DNA of 64,000 nt from Comamonas phosphati (GCF_014637085.1 NZ_BMEU01000002.1:1-64000), one strand, 5' to 3'; numbered from the stretch's first letter, positions 45,814 to 55,321 are shown. Made by a program: numbers and translations. Notes: generated from the sequence alone by a model not told the origin.

Positions 45814-46794
45814 ATGTCTTTGACCGCGCCTTTGCTTCCTGCCGCCCACGCCCTGGCCGCAGGCGCCTCCGAATGGATTGTTCCCTACGCTGACGGCCCC
45901 GCCGACAACGCCTGGGCCGATCTGCCACTGCCCCATCTGCAAGCCCTGCTGGCCGCGCTTTCGCCCAGCCCTGTGGTGCAAGGCAGCGAATTCGACTTCT
46001 CCCCGCCGCATGAACGCGCGCTGGCCCGCGCCATGGGCCTGCCCGACACGCCGGGACTGATTCCCTGGGCCGCCCTGTCTGTCCAGGAGACTGCCCAGGC
46101 CTGCGCCTTCATCACGCCCTGCCACTGGCATATCGGCGCCGACCATGTGCACCAGGCCGACCCCGCCGCCACGCCGCTGACCGAAGAAGAATCGCAGCAG
46201 CTGCTGGCCCTGCTCTCGCCCTGGTTTGCCGACGACGGCATCGCCCTGCAATACCTGCAGCCCGACCTCTGGCTGGCACGCGGCAACACATTCGAGCATC
46301 TGGCCACGGCCTCCATGGACCGCGTGCAGAACCGCGACGTGCGCCCCTGGTTTCCGGATGCCACGCAGGGCGCCGTCATCCAGCGCCTGCAAAGCGAGGT
46401 GCAGATGCTGCTCTACACCCATGTGTTCAACGACCGCCGCGCGGCGCTGGGCCAGCAGCCCATCAACGCCTTCTGGGTGCATGGCTCGGGCCGCCTGCCC
46501 GCGCCGGTGCCAATGGCAGGCAGCCAGGCCGGCAGCCAGACCGTCTGCATCGACGACCTGCGCACGCCGGCGCTGCAGGGCAATGTGCCGGCCTGGCGCA
46601 AGGCCTGGCAGCAGCTCGACGACAGCCTGATCGCCCAGCTGCGGCAGCGCGCCGAGCGGGGCGAGCCCGTCAGGCTCACGCTCAGCGGCGAACGCAATGC
46701 CGTGCAATGGGTAAATGCGCCGCGCGGCCTCATCGACAAGATCAAGCATATTTTCGCCCCCAAGCGCTTCCCCAATCTGCGGGACATGCTATGA
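45814..46794 (+). CDS. COG4255-type protein of unknown function
   Basis: This 326-aa cytosolic protein of a family common in Burkholderiales is sometimes loosely labelled phosphoglycerate mutase; I see no catalytic motif of that enzyme. Features: a Pro- and Ala-rich N-terminus, FDFSPPHERALARAMGLPD, FITPCHWHIGADHVH, WLARGNTFEHLATASMDRVQ and INAFWVHGSGRLP. ATG at 45814 is used; the open frame upstream to 44782 is antisense-like readthrough across the sulfatase gene. Its stop overlaps the recJ start (ATGA). Confidence 0.8.
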   Translation: MSLTAPLLPAAHALAAGASEWIVPYADGPADNAWADLPLPHLQALLAALSPSPVVQGSEFDFSPPHERALARAMGLPDTPGLIPWAALSVQETAQACAFITPCHWHIGADHVHQADPAATPLTEEESQQLLALLSPWFADDGIALQYLQPDLWLARGNTFEHLATASMDRVQNRDVRPWFPDATQGAVIQRLQSEVQMLLYTHVFNDRRAALGQQPINAFWVHGSGRLPAPVPMAGSQAGSQTVCIDDLRTPALQGNVPAWRKAWQQLDDSLIAQLRQRAERGEPVRLTLSGERNAVQWVNAPRGLIDKIKHIFAPKRFPNLRDML

Positions 46795-48506
46795 AAATCA
46801 TCCCCCGCCTCATTCCTGACAACAGCGTCTCGGCCCTGCAGCAGGCCGGCATCCATCCGCTGCTGGCCCAGCTCTATGCCGCGCGCGGCGTGTGCTCGCC
46901 CGACGAACTCGACGATGCCCCGGCCAGGCTGCTCGCGCCCTCGGGCCTGCTCGGCATCGACACTGCCGTACAACTGCTGGCCGACGCCATCGCGCAGCAA
47001 AAGCGCCTGTGCATCGTGGCCGACTACGACTGCGACGGCGCCACGGCCTGCGCCGTGGGCGTGCGCGGCCTGCGCCTGCTGGGCGCCACCCATGTCGCCT
47101 ACCTGGTGCCCGACCGCGTGGTGGACGGCTACGGCCTCACCGCGCCGATCTCGCGCCGCGTCAAGGAAACCGGCGCCGACATGCTGATCACCGTGGACAA
47201 CGGCATCGCCAGCGTGGAAGGCGTGGCCGTGGCCAAGGAGCTGGGCCTGTCCGTCGTGGTGACGGACCACCACCTGCCGGGATCGCATCTGCCGCTGGCC
47301 GATGCCATCGTCAATCCCAACCAGCCCGGCTGCAGCTTCGAAAGCAAGTCCATGGCCGGCGTGGGCGTGATGTTCTACGTGCTGCTGGCCCTGCGCACCG
47401 AGCTGCGCGCGCGCGGCCGCTTCGACCGCTACAGCCAGCCGCGGCTGGAAACCCTGCTGCCGCTGGTGGCGCTTGGCACCGTGGCCGACGTGGTCAAGCT
47501 CGACGCCAACAACCGCCGCCTCGTGGCCCTGGGTCTCAAGCAGATCCGCAAGGGCCAGATGCAGCCCGGCATCCGTGCCCTGTTCGACGCCGCGGGGCGG
47601 CGCTTCGACGTGGCCACCACCTTCGACTTCGGCTTCGCTTTAGGCCCGCGCATCAACGCGGCCGGCCGCCTGGCCGACATGACCATAGGCATCGAATGCC
47701 TGACCACCGAGGACGCAGGCCGTGCCGACAACCTGGCGCGCATGCTGGACTCCATCAACCGAGAACGCCGCGAGATCGAGGTCGGCATGCGCGAGCATGC
47801 GCTGCTCATGGCCGAAGGCCTGTGCGCGGACGGCATGACACCGCCGCCGGCCATCAGCGTGTTCGACCCCGACTTCCACGAAGGCGTGGTCGGCATCGTG
47901 GCCTCGCGCATCAAGGACAAGCTGCACCGCCCCACCTTTGTGTTCGCGGCCAGCGGCGCACCGGGCCACGAGCATGAGCTCAAGGGCTCGGGCCGCTCTA
48001 TTCCCGGCTTTCACCTGCGCGACGCGCTGGACCTGGTCTCCAAGCGCCACCCCGGCCTGCTGCTGCGCTTCGGCGGCCACGCCATGGCGGCCGGCTGCAC
48101 CATCGAGGAGGCACGCTTTGACGAATTCGAGCGCGCGCTGGCCCAGGTCGCCCAGGAGCGGCTGGACGCCGCCACGCTGACGCGCCGCCTCGAGACCGAC
48201 GGACCTCTGTCGCCCCAATGGCTGGATACCGAACTCGTGGGCCAGCTGCAGCTGGCCGTCTGGGGCCAGGGCTTTGCTGCGCCCACTTTCAGCGAGGAGC
48301 TGGAAGTCATGTCGCAGCGCCTGGTCGGCGAGAAACACCTCAAGCTCGAGCTGCTGCACCACGGCGCCAAGGTCGACGGCATCTGGTTCAACCACACCGA
48401 TCCGCTGCCCAGCCGCATGATGCTGGCCTACCGCCTGGATATCAACGAATGGCGCGGCGAACGCAAGGTGCAATTCCTCGTGGAAGCCGCGTCGCCTAAC
48501 GAATAA
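46791..48506 (+). CDS. recJ: Single-stranded-DNA-specific 5'-3' exonuclease RecJ
   Basis: RecJ degrades single-stranded DNA in recombination and mismatch repair. The 571-aa DHH-family protein has the metal motifs VADYDCDGATACAVGVRG, VTVDNGIAS-type motif (ITVDNGIASVEGVAVAKEL), VVTDHHLPG and a C-terminal DHHA1 domain (SGRSIPGFHLRDALDLV, RFGGHAMAAGCTIEE). The ATG at 46791 overlaps the preceding TGA by ATGA, implying coupled translation with the COG4255-type gene. Confidence 0.95.
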   Translation: MKIIPRLIPDNSVSALQQAGIHPLLAQLYAARGVCSPDELDDAPARLLAPSGLLGIDTAVQLLADAIAQQKRLCIVADYDCDGATACAVGVRGLRLLGATHVAYLVPDRVVDGYGLTAPISRRVKETGADMLITVDNGIASVEGVAVAKELGLSVVVTDHHLPGSHLPLADAIVNPNQPGCSFESKSMAGVGVMFYVLLALRTELRARGRFDRYSQPRLETLLPLVALGTVADVVKLDANNRRLVALGLKQIRKGQMQPGIRALFDAAGRRFDVATTFDFGFALGPRINAAGRLADMTIGIECLTTEDAGRADNLARMLDSINRERREIEVGMREHALLMAEGLCADGMTPPPAISVFDPDFHEGVVGIVASRIKDKLHRPTFVFAASGAPGHEHELKGSGRSIPGFHLRDALDLVSKRHPGLLLRFGGHAMAAGCTIEEARFDEFERALAQVAQERLDAATLTRRLETDGPLSPQWLDTELVGQLQLAVWGQGFAAPTFSEELEVMSQRLVGEKHLKLELLHHGAKVDGIWFNHTDPLPSRMMLAYRLDINEWRGERKVQFLVEAASPNE

Positions 48507-49120
48507 TCGTCACAAGTCTTGCAGGCCGTCGGTACCCGCCCCCCGTTTGGCTGCGCCTGCGGCACGCGGTTCAGGCTGCGGACGTTGGCACCGAGGAGTG
48601 CCAATGCTTCATGAACCAATTTGCGGCAACGTGTTTGAAGGAGCGCAGCGCAGGGACGCAGACAGCAGGGGCGTGTTCTTGGCTTACCTTCTTGCACGGG
48701 CAAGAAAGTGAGTCGCCTGCCGGGGCGAGACCCGGCTTCTGCCGCAGGCGGCAAAGCAATCGCCGTTTTGATAGCCGTTCACCATGAACCTCTTTGGACA
48801 AACAATGCCTCAAGCACATTCCAAAGGGTTTTCCCGACTCACCCAGGGTCCCGCTTCGGGGCTTTTTTTTGCCCTAAAAATAATTTTTGCCTAACGATAA
48901 AAAAAACTTGATAAGAATTTTTAACACACCTAATATTCGCTCAAACGAATTACAAATTTTGATAGGAATTTTTAATTCGTTGCATTTCATGTCCTCTGAA
49001 TCGTGACTCGGCACAGATGACTGAAGCACGACCAACGGGCCGGCTGCACATCTGATGCACAGCGTCTGCAGGTGGCGCGGAACACGGTTCGCAGGGCTCT
49101 AACGAATGAGGGGGTGTGCC
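48507..49120. other. 614-bp region before the Tad locus: repeats, a weak terminator and an AT-rich leader
   Basis: No gene is supported. The first 340 bp are GC-rich with repeat-like character (TTCTTGCACGGGCAAGAAAG at about 48690-48710 is a hairpin). A weak terminator, CCCG-CTT-CGGG followed by eight T residues, lies at 48850-48870. Bases 48880-48990 are very AT-rich and hold two 17-bp direct repeats (48908-48924, 48959-48975), where the Tad promoter is likely to be. Confidence 0.55.
48908..48975 (+). promoter_or_regulatory. Two 17-bp direct repeats upstream of the Tad locus
   Basis: TTGATAAGAATTTTTAA (48908-48924) and TTGATAGGAATTTTTAA (48959-48975) differ at one base and are spaced 51 bp apart, close to five helical turns. 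They stand in an AT-rich tract 150-210 bp before the first Tad gene. They may be regulator binding sites or paired promoters. Confidence 0.55.
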
Positions 49121-49711
49121 GTGGACTTCACCGAATTCCGAGCCGCAGCCGAGCTGGCGGGCATGCTGCTGACCGACCCGCGATCGCTCATCCTGCTGCT
49201 GCTTTTGCTGGCCGCCGCCATCTGCGATCTGCGCAGCCACCGCATCCCCAATCTGCTGACCTTCGGCGGCACGGCCGTTGCCCTGCTGTACAGCCTGGCA
49301 GTCCCCCAGCACCACGGCGGCGGCCTGCTGTGGGCGCTGGGCGGGCTGGGACTGGGCCTGGCGCTCATGCTGCCGCTCTATCTGCTGCGCGCCATGGGCG
49401 CCGGCGACGTCAAGCTGATGGCCATGGCCGGCGCCTTTCTCGGCCCCGACGGCACCTGGCAGGCAGTGATCTTCGTCTTCATCGCGGGCGGCATCACGGC
49501 CATGGCCTATGCGCTGTGGCACCGCGTGACGGCCAAGCTGCTGCGCAACACGCTGCAGGCCACGGAGCTGCTGTTCGTGACCATCGCCGCAGGCATCCGG
49601 CCCGATGCCCGCGCCAGCACCGCGCAGTCCGTGGGCAAGCTGCCCTACGGCGTCAGCATCGCCCTGGGAACCGCAGCGTTCCTGGTGGCCCGGCAATTCA
49701 CCTGGGTATAG
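49121..49711 (+). CDS. cpaA: Tad prepilin peptidase (TadV/CpaA, A24 family)
   Basis: This 196-aa membrane aspartyl protease cleaves the Flp prepilin and TadE-like pseudopilins. The two catalytic aspartates are D36 in AAAICDLRSHRIPN and D96 in the GxGD motif AMGAGDVKL. Six hydrophobic spans are visible. It lacks the N-methylating cysteine domain of longer PilD enzymes, as expected. GTG at 49121 is preferred because GAGGGGG lies upstream; an ATG at 49106 overlaps that RBS. First gene of the Tad locus. Confidence 0.9.
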   Translation: MDFTEFRAAAELAGMLLTDPRSLILLLLLLAAAICDLRSHRIPNLLTFGGTAVALLYSLAVPQHHGGGLLWALGGLGLGLALMLPLYLLRAMGAGDVKLMAMAGAFLGPDGTWQAVIFVFIAGGITAMAYALWHRVTAKLLRNTLQATELLFVTIAAGIRPDARASTAQSVGKLPYGVSIALGTAAFLVARQFTWV

Positions 49712-49751
49712 CCAGGGCAACGGCAAACACAACAGCATAGCGGGGGGTCCC

Positions 49752-50600
49752 ATGAAAAACCTCAAGGCTCTGGGTCTGTTCGTCCTGGCGGCTCTCGCCA
49801 GCCTGGCGGCCGCGGTCTACGCGGCCAACTGGGTCGCGCGGCGCGGCAGCATCGACGCCGACAAAGTGGTCGTCGCGGCCGCCGACATCCCCCTGGGCAG
49901 CAAGCTCACGCCCACCATGCTGAGCACGGCGGACTGGCCCCGGGGCTCGATTCCCGAAGGCGCGTTCAACGACATGCAGAAGCTGCAGGAGCGTGTCGTC
50001 AAGGTCGGCGTGCTGCGCGGCGAAGCCGTGCTCGAAGGCAAGCTGGCGCCCGAGGGCACCAAGGGCGGTCTGGCCGCCATCATCGCCCCCGGCAAGCGGG
50101 CCATGACGGTGCGCGTCAACGACGTGGTCGGCGTCGCGGGCTTTGCCCTGCCCGGCAACTATGTGGACGTGGTGGTCAATGCCCAGCAGGAACAGAGCGG
50201 CAAGGCGGAAGACACGCGCCAGATCAGCAAGACCGTGCTCGAGAACGTGCTGGTGCTGGCCGTGGCGCAGGAAGCCGGCCGCGACGAGACCAAGCCCAAG
50301 GTGGTCAGCGCCGTCACACTGGAACTCAGCCCCGAGGACGCCGAGAGGCTGGACCTGGCCCGCAGCGTGGGCAGTCTCTCGCTGGTGCTGCGCAACCAGA
50401 TCGACAAGGACCCGGTCAGCACCGCCGGCATCACCAAGCACCAGTTGTTCGGCAAAGCCGAACCCATCCCGGAACCGGTCAAGGTTGCCGCCCCCGCCAA
50501 GCCGGTGGTGGTGCAGCGCGCCCGGCCCGCACCCCAGCCGCCGGCTGCCACCTGCGTCGAGGTGATCCAGGGCGGCAGCCGCACGCTCAACTGCTTCTGA
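49752..50600 (+). CDS. cpaB: Flp pilus assembly protein CpaB/RcpC
   Basis: This 282-aa periplasmic protein with an N-terminal anchor (LKALGLFVLAALASLAAAVY) has an SAF domain (VVVAAADIPLGSKLTPTMLS) and an RcpC domain (KRAMTVRVNDVVGVAGFALP, GNYVDVVVNAQ). It modulates or gates the secretin channel. The C-terminus is Pro- and Ala-rich and ends with two cysteines (TCVEVIQGGSRTLNC). It starts 40 bp after cpaA and is followed by the secretin. Confidence 0.93.
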   Translation: MKNLKALGLFVLAALASLAAAVYAANWVARRGSIDADKVVVAAADIPLGSKLTPTMLSTADWPRGSIPEGAFNDMQKLQERVVKVGVLRGEAVLEGKLAPEGTKGGLAAIIAPGKRAMTVRVNDVVGVAGFALPGNYVDVVVNAQQEQSGKAEDTRQISKTVLENVLVLAVAQEAGRDETKPKVVSAVTLELSPEDAERLDLARSVGSLSLVLRNQIDKDPVSTAGITKHQLFGKAEPIPEPVKVAAPAKPVVVQRARPAPQPPAATCVEVIQGGSRTLNCF

Positions 50601-50644
50601 TCATCCAGCGAACAATCAACAATTAACCACCAGAGAGGCCGGCC

Positions 50645-52327
50645 GTGCAATACCACCATCTGTACACGGCAGCTAGCATGCTGCTCGCCAGTGCCGCTAC
50701 GGCCCTGGCCGCCAACGCCCAGCCCACGGGCGCCCCTCCCCAGGCCGTGGCCATGTCGGCTCCCGCGGCCCCTGCCGCCCGCACACTGCCCGCCAGGAAC
50801 TGCACTGCCATCCGCACGGAAGAGCCCGCCACCGTCACGCTTGGCAAGTCCGTCGTCATCCCGCTGGCCTCGCCCATGGCCCGCATCCTGGTGAGCGGGC
50901 AGACGCCCGGAGCCTCCCAGGCCGGCGCGCCCATGCCCGCCGGCGGGCAGATGCAGGTACAGATGCCGGGACAGGTGCAGAACGGCATCGCCGACATCGA
51001 AGTACAACTGCTCAGCCCCCGCGACCTGTTCTTTCGCGGCCGCAAGTCCGGCGCCATGAACGTCATCCTGCAGAACGCGCAGGGCATCTGCTTCATCAAG
51101 GACGTGGTCGTCACCATGGACCCGGGCCCGCTGCAGGCCAAGCTCTCCGAGCTCATGCCCGAGGAGCGCGGCATCCGCGTGCAGGGCGCGGACAACGCCC
51201 TGGTGCTCAGCGGCGAGATCAGCAATCCGCTGCGCCTCGACGATGTGATGGCCCTGGCTTCGGCCTATGGCGACAGCAAGAAGATCGTCAACCTGATGCG
51301 CACCACCTCGCCCCACCAGGTGATGCTCGAAGTCAAGATCGCCGAAATCAGCAAGACCCTGCTCGACAAGCTCGGCTCCAGCCTCAGCGGCCGCCGCGTC
51401 ACCAGCAACGGCATGAACACCTATTCCATCGTCTCCAACTTCCTGAGCGGCGGCGGCGGGGTGCTGAACGCCATGCGCATAGGCCGGGGCTCCATCAGCA
51501 TCGACGGGCAGAAGAACGACGGCCTGGTGCGCATTCTGGCCGAGCCCAACATCATGGCCATCAGCGGCCAGCAGGCCAGCTTTCTCTCGGGCGGCAAGAT
51601 CTTCATCCCCGTGGCGCAGACCAACACCAACGGTGTGCCGGTGATGACGCTGGAGGAAAAGGAATTCGGCATAGGCGTCAAGTTCACGCCCACCGTGCTG
51701 GGCAACTCGCGCGTCAACCTCAAGCTGGTGTCCGAAGTCTCCGACCTGTCGCAGACCGGCTCGCCCTTCACATCGATCAACGGCGTCACCGCCGTCATTC
51801 CATCGCTTTCCGTGCGGCGGGCCGACACCACGGTGCAGCTCAACGACGGGCAGAGCCTGGTGATCGCCGGCCTCATCAAGAACAACCTCACCGAAGCCGT
51901 CAAGCGCTTCCCGGGCCTGGGCGAAATCCCCGTGCTCGGCGCGCTGGCGCGCAGCACCGAGTTCCAGACCGACCAGACCGAGCTGATGTTCGTCATCACC
52001 CCGCGCCTGGTCCAGGCCCTGGCCGAGGCACCGCGCGTGCCCACCGACAACCATGTGCCGCCTTCACGTGCCGAGCGCTACCTCAACGGCTCGCTCGAAA
52101 GCGCCGCGCCGCCACCCGAGCCGCAGGCACCGGCCACGGCCGCGCCCGCCGCACCTGCAGCAGTCGTACCCGCGCCCGCACCGATGCCGGCGACTTCGCA
52201 ACCCGCCGCCGTGCCCGCGCCTGCCCCAGCCGCACCACCGACACCGCCTTCGGAACCCAGGCCGCAAGCCCCTGCCCCCCAGCAGCCCGGCCGCGAGCTC
52301 GATCCGATGCTCTACCCGCCCGCCTGA
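50645..52327 (+). CDS. cpaC: Flp pilus secretin CpaC/RcpA
   Basis: This 560-aa outer-membrane secretin is the pilus exit pore. A signal-peptide-like start (ASMLLASAATALAANAQ) precedes the pilus N domain (TVTLGKSVVIPLASPMAR), a BON-like region and the secretin domain (MLEVKIAEISKTLLDKLG; GQSLVIAGLIKNN; FPGLGEIPVLGALARS). The last 70 residues are an Ala/Pro-rich tail (PATAAPAAPAAVVPAPAPM). The start codon is GTG with AGAGAGG upstream. Confidence 0.94.
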   Translation: MQYHHLYTAASMLLASAATALAANAQPTGAPPQAVAMSAPAAPAARTLPARNCTAIRTEEPATVTLGKSVVIPLASPMARILVSGQTPGASQAGAPMPAGGQMQVQMPGQVQNGIADIEVQLLSPRDLFFRGRKSGAMNVILQNAQGICFIKDVVVTMDPGPLQAKLSELMPEERGIRVQGADNALVLSGEISNPLRLDDVMALASAYGDSKKIVNLMRTTSPHQVMLEVKIAEISKTLLDKLGSSLSGRRVTSNGMNTYSIVSNFLSGGGGVLNAMRIGRGSISIDGQKNDGLVRILAEPNIMAISGQQASFLSGGKIFIPVAQTNTNGVPVMTLEEKEFGIGVKFTPTVLGNSRVNLKLVSEVSDLSQTGSPFTSINGVTAVIPSLSVRRADTTVQLNDGQSLVIAGLIKNNLTEAVKRFPGLGEIPVLGALARSTEFQTDQTELMFVITPRLVQALAEAPRVPTDNHVPPSRAERYLNGSLESAAPPPEPQAPATAAPAAPAAVVPAPAPMPATSQPAAVPAPAPAAPPTPPSEPRPQAPAPQQPGRELDPMLYPPA

Positions 52328-52341
52328 ACCGGAGGCCCGCC

Positions 52342-52692
52342 ATGACCACGCGCATCACCACTTTCCCCCTGGCCGCCGCCTTCGCTGCCTGCACTGCGCT
52401 GCTGACCGGCTGCGCCAGCCCCACGCCCCACTACGACGCCCGCTTTGGCGAGGCCGTGCGCACCGCCCGCACTCAGATGACCATCCACCCCGATGCCGGC
52501 AAGCACGTAGGCACCGGTGTGGATGCCGCCATCGGCATGGACGGCCGCGCCACGCAAGCATCCATGGAGCGCTACGAGCGCAGTTTCAAGACGCCTCCAC
52601 CTGCGGTCAACGTCATCAATATCGGAGGTTCGTTGACCAGCAACCAGGGTGGTGGTGCCGGGGGAGGTGGCACCGGTGGATCTTCCTACTAA
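52342..52692 (+). CDS. Tad-locus lipoprotein
   Basis: This 116-aa lipoprotein has a signal peptide and lipobox LLTGC with the lipidated Cys at residue 24. The mature part contains YDARFGEAVRTARTQMTIHP, conserved in small lipoproteins next to Tad secretins, and a Gly-rich, disordered tail (GGGAGGGGTGGSSY). It could be the pilotin or RcpB/CpaD-like partner of the secretin. It begins 14 bp after cpaC. Confidence 0.82.
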   Translation: MTTRITTFPLAAAFAACTALLTGCASPTPHYDARFGEAVRTARTQMTIHPDAGKHVGTGVDAAIGMDGRATQASMERYERSFKTPPPAVNVINIGGSLTSNQGGGAGGGGTGGSSY

Positions 52693-52854
52693 TTCAGAGG
52701 TCTTCCCGCCACGGATTGACCGATTTCACCCCATTGCCGTCGAAAGGAGAGCAGATCGCATCACGGCCTTGCACGCCAGCCACTGCCGGCCCTGCAAACC
52801 GGCATCCAAGCATGTACATGTTTCCGATCCACCACTCAATTTCGAGGTATCACC

Positions 52855-53064
52855 ATGAACAAGATCGCTCAGCAATTTGGCAATTCCCTGCAATCCTTTG
52901 TCCGCGATGAGGAAGGCGCGCAGATCATTGAATATGCATTGATCGTCGCCGTGATTTCTTTGGCCTTGATTGTCTTGATGCAAACCACTCTTAAGGGTGG
53001 CTCATTTACCGATTGGCTTACCAGGGTCAGCAACTGTTTGAAGACCGGCGGCACCTGCGCTTAG
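52855..53064 (+). CDS. flp: Flp/Fap-type major pilin
   Basis: This 69-aa prepilin is the structural subunit of the Tad pilus. The leader ends at G21, followed by A22-Q-I-I-E26-Y27; the Glu-Tyr pair at mature positions 5-6 is the Flp motif. The hydrophobic helix IIEYALIVAVISLALIVLM follows, then a short polar tail with a Cys pair (CLKTGGTCA). A 162-bp gap separates it from the lipoprotein gene, room for its own promoter. The GC content is lower than that of neighbours. Confidence 0.95.
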   Translation: MNKIAQQFGNSLQSFVRDEEGAQIIEYALIVAVISLALIVLMQTTLKGGSFTDWLTRVSNCLKTGGTCA

Positions 53065-53157
53065 TCAACTTCCCTCGCAGCGAAAGCCTTTACAGCCATG
53101 GCGCCGTATTGGCTTTTCGCTGAGGCCTCGCATTCACTCCCGCTTCCATCCTTCGCC

Positions 53158-54405
53158 ATGAAAGATCATCCGCACTCCTGGCCCGCCACGCGGCCCATAT
53201 GCGGCTGTACCGCCGCCACAAGGCGCCAGCGTGGCGCCTTCATCATCACCTTCGCACTGGCCCTGCTGTTCCTACTGGGCTTCATGGGCATCGCGCTGGA
53301 TTTCGGCCGGCTGTTTGTCGTCAAGACCGAGCTGCAGACGGCCATGGACAGTTGCGCGCTGGCTGCGGCGCGCGAACTCAACGGCCAGACTGACGCCATT
53401 GCCCGCGCCCAGAGCGCTGGCATGGCTGTCGGCAATAGCAACAACGCCAATCTGCAATCGAGCAACTGGAACGGCACCGGCAAGCTCGTATCCGGCGACA
53501 TCACCTTCCGCGACAAGGACTATGCCGCTACCAGCGTATCGACGGGTGCCCGATATGCCGAATGTCAATACACCATGAGCAGCATCCAACTCTGGCTGCT
53601 GCAGGCCATGGGGGCGTTCACCGGCGACAGCGCCACCTGGTCCGGTACCGGCACCGTGGGTGCGCGGGCTGTGGCGACGCGTGCTCCTTCGCAAACGGCC
53701 TGCATCATTCCGGTAGTGCTGCCAAAGGATTCCTACATAACCGGCCAATGGATCACCTTCGACCCCAAGAACGGTCCCATGACCTGGGGCAATCTGAATT
53801 TCGCTCCCGACGCCAACACGACGAATAGCGAAATGCGTGACAGTTACTGCGTATCTCCCACACCCGGGAAAATCTATACACCTGGCGCAAAGGCCACGGT
53901 GGCCGATTACTGGAATTTCCGCTTCGGCATCTACAAAAACAACCCAAGCAGCCCCACGGGCGCACCCGACTATTCCAGTTTTATCTACAGCACGTCCAAC
54001 TGGCAGGGGCATGACGGGAATGGGAACATCGGCAATGCCTACCAAGGAAGCTCTCCCAATGGCACGCCCAACTTTCTGGCCCAACGCCTGGCCTTCACGC
54101 CCTGCGGCGCCAACCCGGCAGCTTGCGGCCTGAGCACTGGCGGCTACAGCAGCGTGGCTCAAACGCCCGCTCTTAAGGCCAATGGCGGCGACCGCCGCAT
54201 CGTGACCGTGCCTGTAAGCCAACTGGACGGCAGTTTCGATGGAAAAACATTGGCATGCATGCTGATGCTGCAGCCCATGCAGCCATCAACCCTGGTTTCG
54301 ACGTTTGAATACCTGGGCCTGTCCACCGACTTCAATAGTCCCTGCACCACCAGCGGCATCGCAGGCGGAACTAGCGGCCCATTGATTCCGGTACTGGTGA
54401 GGTGA
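53158..54405 (+). CDS. TadG-like pilus assembly protein
   Basis: This 415-aa protein has an N-terminal TadG/TadE-like hydrophobic helix after RRQRGAFIITFALALLFLLG, the von-Willebrand-type TadG neighbourhood (LQTAMDSCALAAARELNGQ) and a long extracytoplasmic region rich in Ser, Thr, Asn and Gly with several cysteines. It is probably a minor pilin or pilus-tip/assembly protein. ATG at 53158 (MKDHPHSW) is chosen over 53098; neither has a strong RBS. The stop overlaps the start region of the next gene. Confidence 0.85.
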   Translation: MKDHPHSWPATRPICGCTAATRRQRGAFIITFALALLFLLGFMGIALDFGRLFVVKTELQTAMDSCALAAARELNGQTDAIARAQSAGMAVGNSNNANLQSSNWNGTGKLVSGDITFRDKDYAATSVSTGARYAECQYTMSSIQLWLLQAMGAFTGDSATWSGTGTVGARAVATRAPSQTACIIPVVLPKDSYITGQWITFDPKNGPMTWGNLNFAPDANTTNSEMRDSYCVSPTPGKIYTPGAKATVADYWNFRFGIYKNNPSSPTGAPDYSSFIYSTSNWQGHDGNGNIGNAYQGSSPNGTPNFLAQRLAFTPCGANPAACGLSTGGYSSVAQTPALKANGGDRRIVTVPVSQLDGSFDGKTLACMLMLQPMQPSTLVSTFEYLGLSTDFNSPCTTSGIAGGTSGPLIPVLVR

Positions 54406-54410
54406 CCACC

Positions 54411-54863
54411 ATGCGCAAACATCGCCTTCAACACGGAGTGGCGCTGATTGAGCTGGCGCTGACCATTCCCTTCATGATCATGCTGAGCATGATCGTCATC
54501 GAGTTCGGCCGCTCGCTGTACGAGTACAACACGGTGACCAAGTCGGTACGTGATGCGGCGCGCTATCTGACGGTGCAGTTGCCACCGACACCAACGAGCT
54601 GTCCACAGGAGGCCACTAATCTGGTGCAGTACGGCAGCACCAGCGGCAACCCTCCGCTGCTGGCCCCCGGTCTGGCCAACGCGGCGATAAATTGCACTTG
54701 GCAGACCAGCGGCACTTACCCTCTGGCCATGACGACCGTGACCGTCACCGTGAGTGGCTACCGCTTCCAGTCCATGGTCTCCAACGTGTTCGGCCTACAG
54801 CTGTTCGCCAACGGCGGCATCACCTTCGGCAATATCGCCGCCACGATGGAGATGCCGACATGA
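54411..54863 (+). CDS. TadE-like pseudopilin 1
   Basis: This 150-aa TadE-family protein has the leader MRKHRLQHGVALIELALTIP with the Gly/Val cleavage zone and Glu, then a long hydrophobic helix (FMIMLSMIVIEFGRSLYEYN). The C-terminal part is exported. GAGGTGA lies just before the ATG at 54411. It overlaps the TadG-like gene end through its RBS and is coupled to the next tadE by an ATGA overlap. Confidence 0.88.
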   Translation: MRKHRLQHGVALIELALTIPFMIMLSMIVIEFGRSLYEYNTVTKSVRDAARYLTVQLPPTPTSCPQEATNLVQYGSTSGNPPLLAPGLANAAINCTWQTSGTYPLAMTTVTVTVSGYRFQSMVSNVFGLQLFANGGITFGNIAATMEMPT

Positions 54864-55306
54864 AACACCTTGCCCATCAGCGCGGCGCCACGCTCATCGA
54901 ATTTGCCCTGGGGTTCCTCATCTTTCTGATGTTTCTGCTGGGTATTGTGGACTTCAGCCGCATGCTCTACACCTGGGCCGCCGCCAACGAGGCCACGCGC
55001 GCGGGTGCGCGCTATGCGGTGGTGTGCGACGACAAAGCCCAGAAGACCGAGGTGCTGACCCGTATGCAAGCCCTGCTGCCTCAGATCACCGATGTGGACA
55101 TTGCCTGGGCGCCGAGCGGATGCACCACAGCCAATTGCCAGGGCGTGACGGTGAGCATCCCCTCGGGCGGCTTGAAATTCCAGTGGATTGCACCCATTGT
55201 CGGCTCCGGCTTGCTGGCCGCCATCGATGTGCCCAAGCTGTCCACCTACCTGCCACGCGAGGCCATGCGCCAGGACCCCAACAGCGGCACGGCCTGCGCT
55301 TCCTGA
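54860..55306 (+). CDS. TadE-like pseudopilin 2
   Basis: This 148-aa TadE-family protein reads MKHLAHQRGATLIEFALGFL (Gly/Ala cleavage, Glu at mature +5), then FLMFLLGIVDFSRMLYTWAA. The soluble part contains two Cys pairs (CTTANC). ATG at 54860 overlaps the previous TGA. Together with the TadG-like gene it makes a set of three pseudopilin-type proteins. Confidence 0.88.
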   Translation: MKHLAHQRGATLIEFALGFLIFLMFLLGIVDFSRMLYTWAAANEATRAGARYAVVCDDKAQKTEVLTRMQALLPQITDVDIAWAPSGCTTANCQGVTVSIPSGGLKFQWIAPIVGSGLLAAIDVPKLSTYLPREAMRQDPNSGTACAS

Positions 55307-55321
55307 CCACCGAGAGGCACC

